The position numbers and the translations under genes were made by a program. Of a stretch of DNA of 64,000 bases, positions 42,266-49,872 are shown piece after piece. Numbering within the stretch: position 1 is the first letter of the stretch; every line of letters starts with the position of its first letter. Below the pieces are notes generated by a model. The model searched no databases. It had not been told where the DNA came from and was given only the letters and a program-made list of their open reading frames with translations. Source of the DNA: Nioella nitratireducens (GTDB taxonomy: Bacteria; Pseudomonadota; Alphaproteobacteria; Rhodobacterales; Rhodobacteraceae); the NCBI RefSeq assembly GCF_001879715.1, contig NZ_MNBW01000004.1, positions 186,001-250,000 of the forward strand. The letters run 5' to 3'.

Positions 42266-43570
42266 TCAGTTCACCGAGCGCTCGAACCGGCGCAGCAGCT
42301 CGTTACCACGCGCAACCGCGTTGTCCATTGCTTCCTGGGCGGTCTGGTCACCTGCCCAGAGTGCTTCCAGCTCTTCGTTGATCACGTCACGCACCTGCAC
42401 GTAATTGCCGAAGCGGATGCCGCGGGAATTCGGGGTCGGCTCGTTCAGCGAAAGCTGCTGGATGGCCACGTCGGTGCCGGGGTTCTCGTCGTAGAAGCCC
42501 TGCTCGCGGCTCAGCTCGGCGGCAGCGGTGGTGATCGGAACGTAGCCGGTGGCCTGGTGCCAGCGGGCCTGAACCTCGGGCGAGGAGATGTAGGTCAGGA
42601 ACTGTGCCAGACCGCGATAGTCTTCCTCGGGATGACCACGCAGCGCCCACAGGGTGGCGCCACCGATGATCGAGTTCTGCGGCGCGTCGGCCACATCCGT
42701 ATCCAGCGGCAGCATGGTTTGGCCGAACTCGAAGTCCACCTGACCATTGATCGAGCCGTAATAGGCCGAGGAGTTCATCCACATCGCGCATTCGCCGTTG
42801 GTGAACAGCGGCAGGGAATCCCCGCGGCGTCCGCCATAGACGAACAGGTTGTCGTCCTGCATGGCCGCGATGGCCTCCAGGCGGTTGACGACATGATCGT
42901 TGTTGAAGGTGAACTCGGTGTCGAACCCGGCAAAGCCGTTTTCCTGCGTGCCCATGGCGATGTTGTGCCAGGCCGAGAAGTTCTCGACCATCACCCAGCT
43001 CTGCCAGCCGAAAGACAAGCCGCATTCCATGCCGTTATCGACAACGGCGCGGGCGGCGGCCTCAACTTCGTCCCAAGTGGTGGGAACGCCAACGCCAGCC
43101 GCGTCCAGCGCGTCGGCATTGTACCACATCACGGGGGTCGAGCTGTTGAAGGGCATGGACAGAAGTTCGCCTTCCGGGGTCTGGTAGTACGAAACCACGG
43201 CCGGCAGATAGTCGGCGCCGTCGAAGGGCTCGCCTGCGTCTTCCATCATCTGCTGCACGGGGTAAATCGCGCCCTCGGCAGCCATCATCGTGGCGGTGCC
43301 GACTTCGAAGACCTGCACGAGGTGCGGCTGCTCACCGGCGCGGAAGGCGGCGATGGCGGCGGTCATGGTCTCGGTGTAGTTGCCCTTGTAGGTGGGGATG
43401 ACGGTGAAGTCTTCCTGCGAGGCGTTGAATTCGGCAGCCATCTCGTCGATCAGCTCGCCGTTGACGCCGCCCATGGCGTGCCACCAGTGAATTTCGGTTT
43501 GCGCGGCAGCCATGCTGGCCATCATCGCGGTCGCTGCGGCACTTGCCAGAAGCGTCTTGGTGAAGGTCAT
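42266..43570 (-). CDS. ugpB: sn-Glycerol-3-phosphate-binding periplasmic protein
   Basis: The 434-residue solute-binding protein has a signal peptide ending SMAAAQ (about 1-24). The mature start IHWWHAMGGVNGELIDEMA, then YKGNYTETMTAAIAAFRAGE and QVFEVGTATMMAA, are UgpB-specific. It delivers G3P or glycerophosphodiesters to UgpAE. The ATG at 43570 follows GGGAGAG; a longer open frame to 43639 lacks a ribosome site. It is first in the operon ugpB-A-E-C-Q and divergent from the LysR gene. Confidence 0.96.
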   Translation of the reverse strand: MTFTKTLLASAAATAMMASMAAAQTEIHWWHAMGGVNGELIDEMAAEFNASQEDFTVIPTYKGNYTETMTAAIAAFRAGEQPHLVQVFEVGTATMMAAEGAIYPVQQMMEDAGEPFDGADYLPAVVSYYQTPEGELLSMPFNSSTPVMWYNADALDAAGVGVPTTWDEVEAAARAVVDNGMECGLSFGWQSWVMVENFSAWHNIAMGTQENGFAGFDTEFTFNNDHVVNRLEAIAAMQDDNLFVYGGRRGDSLPLFTNGECAMWMNSSAYYGSINGQVDFEFGQTMLPLDTDVADAPQNSIIGGATLWALRGHPEEDYRGLAQFLTYISSPEVQARWHQATGYVPITTAAAELSREQGFYDENPGTDVAIQQLSLNEPTPNSRGIRFGNYVQVRDVINEELEALWAGDQTAQEAMDNAVARGNELLRRFERSVN

Positions 43571-43633
43571 CTTTTCTCTCTCCCTGGGAGGGTTGGTCGT
43601 GAACATGCGCAGAATTCGGGCAGACGAGAAATA

Positions 43634-43677
43634 ATTCAAGTGAATTTTATATAACAGTATTCATAATAAAACGTTAT
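43634..43677. promoter_or_regulatory. AT-rich divergent control region of ugpB and the LysR gene
   Basis: This is the most AT-rich stretch in the neighbourhood. It contains ATTCA-AG-TGAAT (43634-43645) and ATAAC-N17-GTTAT (43651-43677), candidate sites for the divergent LysR regulator. No Pho-box repeats of CTGTCAT type are visible. Confidence 0.45.
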
Positions 43678-43729
43678 GTTGATATAGAGACCATCATCCG
43701 CCGCACATCATGAAATCAGGTCCAACCCA

Positions 43730-44641
43730 TTGAAATTCAAACTAAGACAACTGGAGGCTTTCCGCGCCGTCGCCGAAGCCGGGAACATCACCAAGGCGGC
43801 GAAGGTTCTGGGAATCTCACAACCGGCGGTCAGCCGCCTGTTGTCGGATTTCTCGGGCTCCGTCGGGTTCGAGCTGTTCACGCGCCGCCGCGGGGTGCTG
43901 ATCCCCACCAGCGATTCCCGCTATCTGCTGGCCGAGGTCACACGGATTCTGGATGGGCTAGACCATCTCGACGACCTGCGCCGCGACCTGACCGAACGAA
44001 CCGTTGGCCATATCCGTATCGCCTGTCTGCCCGGCTTCGCGGTCAGCCACCTGCCCGGCGTTTTGGTAGATTTCCTCAAGGCCCGCCCCGGCGTGACCGT
44101 CACATTGGAACCGGACCGCCCCGAACGCATCCTCGAATGGATCATCGGGGAACAGTATGATTGCGGCATAACGGACGGGTTCCTCGGCCACCCTGCCACG
44201 CAGAGCCAGGATCTTTTCGTGCGGTCGGTCTGCATCCTGCCCAAGGGGCACCTGTTGCAGGAAAAGACCCGGATCACCCCCGCCGATCTGGCCGGGGAAA
44301 GGATGATTCACACCCGCCGCGACAGCCGGTTCTTCCAGCACCTGTCACGGGCTTTTTCCGACTACGGGGTCGAAATCAACAGCCTTGTCGAAGTGCGTCA
44401 GTTCACAACGGCCTGCACAATGGTGGGGCATGGCATGGGCGCCTCGGTCATCAGTGCGCTGGACGCGGAAGCGTTTCGCCATGAGGGCCTCGTCATCCGC
44501 CCCTTCAGCCCGGAAATCTTCCACCGCCTGACCATTCTGCGCCCGGCGTCTGGCCCCACATCGCCGGTCGTGCTGGACTTCATCGACGCCTTCGTCGAAA
44601 GCTTGCGCCCGTTTCTGGCCCAACAGCACCGAGAGGGATGA
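43730..44641 (+). CDS. LysR-type transcriptional regulator of the ugp locus
   Basis: The 303-residue protein has an N-terminal winged helix (LRQLEAFRAVAEAGNITKAA, then LGISQPAVSRLLSDF, about 5-42) and a C-terminal periplasmic-binding-like effector domain. A TTG start is needed for full length (ATG at 43710 is out of frame). Divergence from ugpB is the classical arrangement for LysR control of the adjacent operon; effector could be G3P or a related phosphodiester. Its stop overlaps the HAD gene (ATGA). Confidence 0.92.
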   Translation: MKFKLRQLEAFRAVAEAGNITKAAKVLGISQPAVSRLLSDFSGSVGFELFTRRRGVLIPTSDSRYLLAEVTRILDGLDHLDDLRRDLTERTVGHIRIACLPGFAVSHLPGVLVDFLKARPGVTVTLEPDRPERILEWIIGEQYDCGITDGFLGHPATQSQDLFVRSVCILPKGHLLQEKTRITPADLAGERMIHTRRDSRFFQHLSRAFSDYGVEINSLVEVRQFTTACTMVGHGMGASVISALDAEAFRHEGLVIRPFSPEIFHRLTILRPASGPTSPVVLDFIDAFVESLRPFLAQQHREG

Positions 44642-45519
44642 TCATGAAAGACGCCGCCGAGGTGTTCGACGCCTACGAGGCGATCCGCAGCCGTTTGCCA
44701 TCCATGCCAAGCCCCGGCGCAGGGCAGGACATCGACGCGTTGACCGACATCGCCGAAACGGTCGATGCCTTTGTTTTCGACGCGTTCGGCGTGCTCAATG
44801 TCGGAGACACCCCGATCCCCGGCGCGGCCCGGCGCGTTGCCGCGCTGCGTTCCATGGGCAAGGCGGTGCGCGTACTGTCGAACGCGGCCAGCTACGACCG
44901 TGTGGCAGCCTTCGCCAAATTCACCCGCCTCGGGATTCCGCTGGCCGAGGAGGAGCTTGTCACCAGCCGTGACGCGACCTTGCTGGCGATGGATGCCCGG
45001 CTGTGGGGCGTGATCGCCGCCCCGGAAGATCGGTTGCTGGACATGCCCGGTCCGACGTTGCGCCTTGGGGATGATCGTGACGCGATCGACCGGGCCGAGG
45101 GGATCGTGTTCCTGTCCAGCGCCGGATGGACCGAGGCCCGCCAGCAGATGCTGACAGACAGCCTTGCCGCCCGTCCCCGACCCGTCCTGATCGGCAATGC
45201 CGATCTGGTCGCACCGCGCGAAACCGGCCTGTCGCTGGAGCCGGGGCATTTCGCCCAGACCCTGCCTGCGCCGGACCTGCGGATGTTCGGCAAGCCCTTT
45301 CCCGATGTCTATACCCTGACCCGAGCCAGCCTGCCGGGCACACCGCCCTCGCGCATCGCGATGTGCGGGGACACGCTGCATACCGATATTCTCGGGGCTG
45401 CCGCCGAAAGATGGCAGACGGTGCTCGTCACGCGCGACGGGCTGTTTGCCGGGCACGATACCCGCCCTTTCGAGACCCGCTCGGGCATAGTTCCCGACTG
45501 GCGGGTCGCCCGCATCTAG
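44638..45519 (+). CDS. HAD-superfamily class IIA phosphatase (NagD-like)
   Basis: The 293-residue protein has HAD motif I VDAFVFDAFGVLN (about 42-54), motif III around FGKPFPDVY and motif IV MCGDTLHTDILGA. Motif I is DxF rather than DxD: the second Asp, the usual acid/base, is Phe, which appears normal for a NagD-like subgroup with aromatic residues there. Overlap with the ugp regulator suggests a phosphatase for G3P or a related ester; that is inference. Confidence 0.85.
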   Translation: MIMKDAAEVFDAYEAIRSRLPSMPSPGAGQDIDALTDIAETVDAFVFDAFGVLNVGDTPIPGAARRVAALRSMGKAVRVLSNAASYDRVAAFAKFTRLGIPLAEEELVTSRDATLLAMDARLWGVIAAPEDRLLDMPGPTLRLGDDRDAIDRAEGIVFLSSAGWTEARQQMLTDSLAARPRPVLIGNADLVAPRETGLSLEPGHFAQTLPAPDLRMFGKPFPDVYTLTRASLPGTPPSRIAMCGDTLHTDILGAAAERWQTVLVTRDGLFAGHDTRPFETRSGIVPDWRVARI

Positions 45520-45591
45520 GAATGCCTCCGGGGGGCCGGGAGATGGCGGCGCGATCCCAATCCTTTGGCAGCCCTCGGACCGGCCAAACCC

Positions 45592-46056
45592 TTAGCGCTG
45601 TGTCGCCAAAGCCTTGTTCTTGAAGCGTTTATCGGCGGTGACATCGGCCCCGAACCAGTCTGGCGGAGCGAAGGCATCGGCTGCGTCGAGCGACGGGAAC
45701 TCCACCTCGACCAACATCAGGGGCGCCAGCACACCGTCGAAAATGTCCAGCTCGAACACCCTGCCGTCCGCAAGGGCACCGACATAGCGGGTCTTCTCGA
45801 TCCGGCTGCCTGACGTCGCGGGCCACAGCGTCTGAAACTGGTCGGCCGTGATCGCGGTCTCATGCTCGGACCGCTCGATCGTGCCGCCGGACTTCACGGT
45901 CAGGAAATACCCGTCGCCTTTCTGGCGCAAGCGCACTTCAACGCTGTCGTCGGGGCCAGTGAGATAGCCTTGCCGCACCGCCTCGGCGCGCAGCCCGTCA
46001 AGCGCCGGGCAGCTCACAACGCGGAATTTCCGCTCGATCTCGGTCGGGTCGCTCAT
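45592..46056 (-). CDS. CYTH (triphosphate tunnel) domain protein
   Basis: The 154-residue protein has the complete CYTH signature EIERK (ExExK, residues 6-10) and basic tunnel strands: VEVRLRQKGDGYFLTVKSGG and GSRIEKTRYVG, with acidic DIFDG and EVEFPS. CYTH proteins bind or hydrolyse triphosphate groups in a beta-barrel (tripolyphosphatase, ThTPase, class IV adenylate cyclase). Size points to a tripolyphosphatase. Its start overlaps the ParA stop by 4 bases; it is last in the RHH-CHAD-ParA-CYTH operon. Confidence 0.92.
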   Translation of the reverse strand: MSDPTEIERKFRVVSCPALDGLRAEAVRQGYLTGPDDSVEVRLRQKGDGYFLTVKSGGTIERSEHETAITADQFQTLWPATSGSRIEKTRYVGALADGRVFELDIFDGVLAPLMLVEVEFPSLDAADAFAPPDWFGADVTADKRFKNKALATQR

Positions 46057-46808
46057 TTCGCGATCCTGTCCATGACCTCATCATGCAACGCCTGATAGGC
46101 TTGCGCCGCCGCGCTCTTGGGGGCCGTCGCCATGACCGGGGCGCGGTGCACCCCCATCCGCTCGATTTCCGAAGCGAAGGCGATCTGCGTCTTCATCAGC
46201 CGCTTCTTGTGGGCCTGTTTCATCGCGTCGATCGTCTCGCCATGCAGCGATTTCACACCCTGCACCATGGAAAAGAACCCATGCAGCTTTTTCAACGGCA
46301 GGTCATGACTGCGGAAGAACACTTCCAATTGTTCGAAGGTGCGCTGTGACAGGGTCGAGGGGATCACCGGCACCACGATCCCGTCGGCAGAGCGAAAGAC
46401 GTTCTCGGACAGGGTCGAGATGTTCGGCGGACAATCCAGCAAGACCACGTCATAATCACCCTTAACCCCCTTCAGCGCCTTTTTCAGGCGTGACCGGCTG
46501 TTGCGCATCCGGGCAAGAAAGACATCGAAGTCGCGGAAGGACATGTTCGCGGGCAGGATATCGAGATTGTCGTAATCACTGCCCCGAATAGCCTTGGTGA
46601 ACCGCTCGACGTCCTTGAAAAACTTTGCCTCCGTCAGCTTGCTGGACGGCTTTACCCGAAAGTAGAAGCTCGACGCGCCCTGCGGGTCCAGATCGCACAG
46701 CAGCGTCCGCTTGCCCGAGGCCGCCAGCGCATAGGCGAGGTTTACCGCCGTGGCCGTCTTGCCGACGCCGCCCTTGTTCGAATAGCAGGCTATGATCTTC
46801 ATGGTCAC
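46053..46808 (-). CDS. ParA/MinD-family ATPase
   Basis: The 251-residue protein has the deviant Walker A NKGGVGKTA (residues 11-19, with the signature Lys 12), LLCDLDPQGASS (switch) and YDVVLLDCPPNIS (Walker B). ParA ATPases bind DNA as ATP dimers and move plasmids, chromosomes, chemoreceptors or carboxysomes over the nucleoid. No ParB gene or parS-like repeat is nearby. It overlaps the CHAD gene upstream and the CYTH gene downstream by 4 bases each, so its cargo is probably connected to CHAD. A second Met two codons downstream could be the start. Confidence 0.93.
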   Translation of the reverse strand: MTMKIIACYSNKGGVGKTATAVNLAYALAASGKRTLLCDLDPQGASSFYFRVKPSSKLTEAKFFKDVERFTKAIRGSDYDNLDILPANMSFRDFDVFLARMRNSRSRLKKALKGVKGDYDVVLLDCPPNISTLSENVFRSADGIVVPVIPSTLSQRTFEQLEVFFRSHDLPLKKLHGFFSMVQGVKSLHGETIDAMKQAHKKRLMKTQIAFASEIERMGVHRAPVMATAPKSAAAQAYQALHDEVMDRIAK

Positions 46809-48328
46809 TCCTTGCCTCCGTGAAAGAGGTCGCGGAAGGTTTGCTGGGTCTCGGCGCTGTTGAAGCGGGCAAAGCTTTCGACCACCTTCCCGCGTTCCTC
46901 CAGCTGTCGCTGGTGCAGGACGGCGATCAAGGCGCCGACGCTCTGCGCGAGTTCGAGGTTCCCGTCATGGTCTGCGCGATCCAGCCCGGCCAGGAACGCC
47001 TGAAGGCTTTCCTGTTGCACCGAGTAGTCGTTGAACAGCCCGAGATTGTCTTGCAGGCGCTTGAGCGGCTTGATCAGGCTCTTGAAGGCGGATTTCGGAA
47101 ACACGGGGCCGAAAAATTCCATCAGGTAGCGCAGCTTCTTGCAGTGGATGCGAAGTTGGTGGACCTCTTCATCAGCGGTGTCAGCGTCGATCCCGGCCGC
47201 GATCTTGCAGATCTTGCGATAGCGTTTCCAGATCAGTTTACAGGCGAAGTCGTAGGCCGGCAGGTCGGCATTGGGACCGCGCTGCAACTTTTTCCGGCTG
47301 TCGAACAATTTGCCGAGCCTGTCCATATCCTTGTCATAGGCATTGCTGCGCAGGTGGCGCGACAGGGTCTTGAGTGCTTCCTGTCGTTCCTCGGCGAACA
47401 TGGCGAACATCCGGTCCAGCCCGCCATGCAGGCTGTCGGGCAGCAGGCCATAAAACGCGTTACGCTCCAGCAGGTAGACATCAAGGTCGCGCAACCGGCC
47501 CGTTGGGGCCATCAGGCCCGAGAACCGGGCTTTCAGATCCTGTGTCTGCGCCTTTGCATAGACACCTTTGAACAGGCTCAGCACAGAGCGGATCTTGCGC
47601 AGGGCAATGCGGTAGTCATGCAGAAACTCGGTGTCGATATCCTCGATAACACCCGCCTCGTTCTGTCGGGCCACCGGCAGATAGGCGGCGATGATATCGC
47701 TTGCGGCATCAAAGGCCGCTTCGTCGTGGCCAACGCCGATATCGGGCTTTGCGGCATAGGGTGCTAGGTTGGGAAAGAGCCGCCCGTAGAGATCATCATC
47801 ACTCAGCGGCACGCCCGTGCAGGCCGCCACCCGGCCGGTCAGTTTCGCCAACGCCTTGTCATAGCCGCGCAGCCCCTGCACCGCGACCACCGCGACGCTG
47901 GATGCCCCATCGGCGGACAACAGGCGCAGGCTCGCACGGGCCTGTGTCTTTTCCTCGTCATCCACCAGGGCAAGCTCTGACAGGCGCAACTGGCCGGTGC
48001 CGATCGCCATCAGGCTGCGCAGTTCAGGAAGGCTCGACAGGGCATGTTTGACCGGGCCGTCGGCCAGATCGGCGACGAAGGAGCAGCCCGTCCCGCCCGG
48101 TTGCGACAGGGTGGTGCCATCCGCTTGCCACAGCTCTAGCCGGTCGTCGATTTCGATCAGCACACGACGCTCTTTGCGCAGGCTCTGGTTGAAGGTGTCA
48201 TAAAGGGTAAAGCCAGCGGTTTCCTCCGCCTGCGTCAGGACGGGTGTCAGCCTGCCCACCGGACTGGCCGACAGCTGGTCGACCGCCTCGACGGGCAGCA
48301 GGAAACACGCATCGTCGTGTCGGGTCAT
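46805..48328 (-). CDS. CHAD domain protein
   Basis: The 507-residue protein has a C-terminal CHAD region (about 200-490). It is all helical and carries the conserved basic/His motifs LHDYRIALRKIRSVLSLFKG (about 235) and EEVHQLRIHCKKLRYLMEFF (about 390). CHAD domains bind polyphosphate and localise to polyphosphate granules, and often accompany CYTH. The N-terminal 190 residues (CFLLPVEAVDQLSAS; ERRVLIEIDDRLELWQADG) look CYTH-like in strand pattern but lack ExExK. The gene starts 4 bases after the RHH stop and overlaps ParA. Confidence 0.93.
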   Translation of the reverse strand: MTRHDDACFLLPVEAVDQLSASPVGRLTPVLTQAEETAGFTLYDTFNQSLRKERRVLIEIDDRLELWQADGTTLSQPGGTGCSFVADLADGPVKHALSSLPELRSLMAIGTGQLRLSELALVDDEEKTQARASLRLLSADGASSVAVVAVQGLRGYDKALAKLTGRVAACTGVPLSDDDLYGRLFPNLAPYAAKPDIGVGHDEAAFDAASDIIAAYLPVARQNEAGVIEDIDTEFLHDYRIALRKIRSVLSLFKGVYAKAQTQDLKARFSGLMAPTGRLRDLDVYLLERNAFYGLLPDSLHGGLDRMFAMFAEERQEALKTLSRHLRSNAYDKDMDRLGKLFDSRKKLQRGPNADLPAYDFACKLIWKRYRKICKIAAGIDADTADEEVHQLRIHCKKLRYLMEFFGPVFPKSAFKSLIKPLKRLQDNLGLFNDYSVQQESLQAFLAGLDRADHDGNLELAQSVGALIAVLHQRQLEERGKVVESFARFNSAETQQTFRDLFHGGKE

Positions 48329-48332
48329 TCAG

Positions 48333-48521
48333 TTACTTTCCGGGTTGGTCGAGAAAATTCTCAACGAGGGTCTCGATGATCTTCTGGACGCTCGTCTCGT
48401 CTTCGATTGCACGAAGCTTGAGGGCCTTGAGGGTCTTGCTGCTCAGCCGGAGCGAGGTGTTTTTCTTCTTGTCACTCTTGTCGCCAGCGGGTTTGTCCGT
48501 GCTTTTCTTGGATTTCGGCAT
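48333..48521 (-). CDS. Ribbon-helix-helix DNA-binding protein
   Basis: The 62-residue protein has a Lys-rich, disordered N-terminus (MPKSKKSTDKPAGDKSDKKK) and a ribbon-helix-helix body: NTSLRLSSKTLKALKLRAIE, then TSVQKIIETLVENFL. RHH proteins bind DNA as dimers. It is first in the operon. It could repress the operon, or be the DNA- or ParA-contacting partner of the CHAD cargo. Small basic-tailed proteins are common activators of ParA ATPases; that role is inferred. Confidence 0.8.
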   Translation of the reverse strand: MPKSKKSTDKPAGDKSDKKKNTSLRLSSKTLKALKLRAIEDETSVQKIIETLVENFLDQPGK

Positions 48522-48712
48522 TCATGGCCTCATGACTTAATGACGTCATTTTTTCACGCGGTGCGCCGGAATTCAACCCAAAAAACCCTTCGCTGCTGGC
48601 CTGACCTAAAGATATGCGGCTTTTTTCCTTGCCTCACTTATCACTCTGGCACAAAATTTTGCCTGGGTCTAAGAGCTGCATCCGCTGTCACATTGCCGTT
48701 GAGAGGTTTCCT

Positions 48713-48910
48713 ATGGACCGTTGCCTGTTTGTCGCTGAAACCGAGACCATTGATGCAGTCATTCATGTCTGGGTGCGGAAGGGAACGCGCCATCCCCGTC
48801 CGGTTAAGCCCGCCGATGTGACCGATGATGCGCTGCAAACAGCCGAATTTCACGGCGCGCCGAAAGATGCGATCCTGACTTGGCTGAAGCGGCTTACCGC
48901 TACGCCCTGA
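48713..48910 (+). CDS. Short protein of unknown function
   Basis: The 65-residue product from the ATG at 48713 follows GAGAGG by 5 bases. It is mixed alpha/beta (MDRCLFVAETETIDAVIHVW) with a C-terminal amphipathic helix (PKDAILTWLKRL). I recognise no family. It is the only plus-strand gene between two minus-strand units. A longer form from 48614 is possible but starts in a region without a ribosome site. Confidence 0.5.
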   Translation: MDRCLFVAETETIDAVIHVWVRKGTRHPRPVKPADVTDDALQTAEFHGAPKDAILTWLKRLTATP

Positions 48911-48916
48911 CCGGCC

Positions 48917-49843
48917 TCAGCCCCCTCTGAACCCTGCGACAATCCGGGCCAGATCCGGATGTGCCACGCGTGCGGCGGCCTTGTGGGGTGAGACCCATTC
49001 GCGCTGGCGGTGGCTTTCGTCCCATTGGCTGTCGGACAACACCTTGGTCACGTCCATCGGATAGACCGCCACCGTGCAGATTGCCCCCCATTTGGCATGA
49101 TCATACTGCCCAAGGCGGACCGCACCGATCCGCCCCATGACCCCGGCCTCTTCCAAGGCCTCCTTGGCGGCGGAGTCCTGCGGGGAAAGGCCGGGTTCGC
49201 AGATGCCCTTGGGGATGCCCCATTTCCGTCCGCTGCTGGTGGTGACCAGCAGCACCTGCACCGCGCCCTTGTGTCGGCGATAGGGCAAGGCGGCGGATTG
49301 GGTGTAGTAATAGGCCGGACGAGGGCGGCGTTCCGGCCAACCGGGGCCGGGAAATGGGAAGCTGTCGGGCAGATCGTTCGCCGCAACCAGCCGCTTCACC
49401 CTGCCCGTTCCCTTTCCAAGCGCGCCGCCGCGCAAACGCACATGGGCCAGCGAGCCGGGGCGCATGGCCGGTGCATCGGGTGCAAGGTGGCGCAACAGGT
49501 CGGTCAGCGTGTCGGGATGGCCTGAACACAACATTGCCGGCGCGGCCCGGTCGGACAGGGCCGAGACCTGATCGACCACGGAAGCCCGATAAAGCCTCTG
49601 GTCGGTCACGATGCTCCGCGCGGTCCCACCCCCGGCCTTCAGGGCCTTCTCTACACTAACAAGGGCGCGTTCCGCAGGCGAGGCAACGGCGATGTCTGGC
49701 GCATGCCCCTGCTCTTGCAGCCACGCCCCGAGTTTCTGCGCCTGTCGCTTGGAGCGCGATTTCAACGCGCGCGCCATGTCGCCTGCGCCATCGTCGGCTT
49801 TCGCGTCGCCGTGACAGAGCAATAGCAGATCTCGAACGGACAT
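48917..49843 (-). CDS. SixA-like histidine phosphatase / Nudix hydrolase fusion
   Basis: The 308-residue protein joins an N-terminal SixA-like domain (LLLLCHGDAK; VASPAERALVSVEKAL; SGHPDTLTDLLRHL) to a C-terminal Nudix domain with KWGIPKGICEPGLSPQDSAA and KEALEEAGV. The phosphatase RHG motif is CHG: the catalytic Arg is Cys. The Nudix box keeps its EALEE metal ligands but has Leu for the first Glu and Lys for Arg. GGGAGG lies before the ATG at 49843. It is 29 bases downstream of the CofD-like gene. MutT1 of mycobacteria has the reverse domain order. Confidence 0.88.
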   Translation of the reverse strand: MSVRDLLLLCHGDAKADDGAGDMARALKSRSKRQAQKLGAWLQEQGHAPDIAVASPAERALVSVEKALKAGGGTARSIVTDQRLYRASVVDQVSALSDRAAPAMLCSGHPDTLTDLLRHLAPDAPAMRPGSLAHVRLRGGALGKGTGRVKRLVAANDLPDSFPFPGPGWPERRPRPAYYYTQSAALPYRRHKGAVQVLLVTTSSGRKWGIPKGICEPGLSPQDSAAKEALEEAGVMGRIGAVRLGQYDHAKWGAICTVAVYPMDVTKVLSDSQWDESHRQREWVSPHKAAARVAHPDLARIVAGFRGG

Positions 49844-49872
49844 GAATATTCCTCCCTCGGACCGGGGGGCGA

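Noticed and set aside
46053-48521. Plasmid-type partition locus
   Set aside because: No ParB, replication gene or iterated parS-like repeats; flanks are chromosomal and the ParA gene is coupled to CHAD and CYTH.
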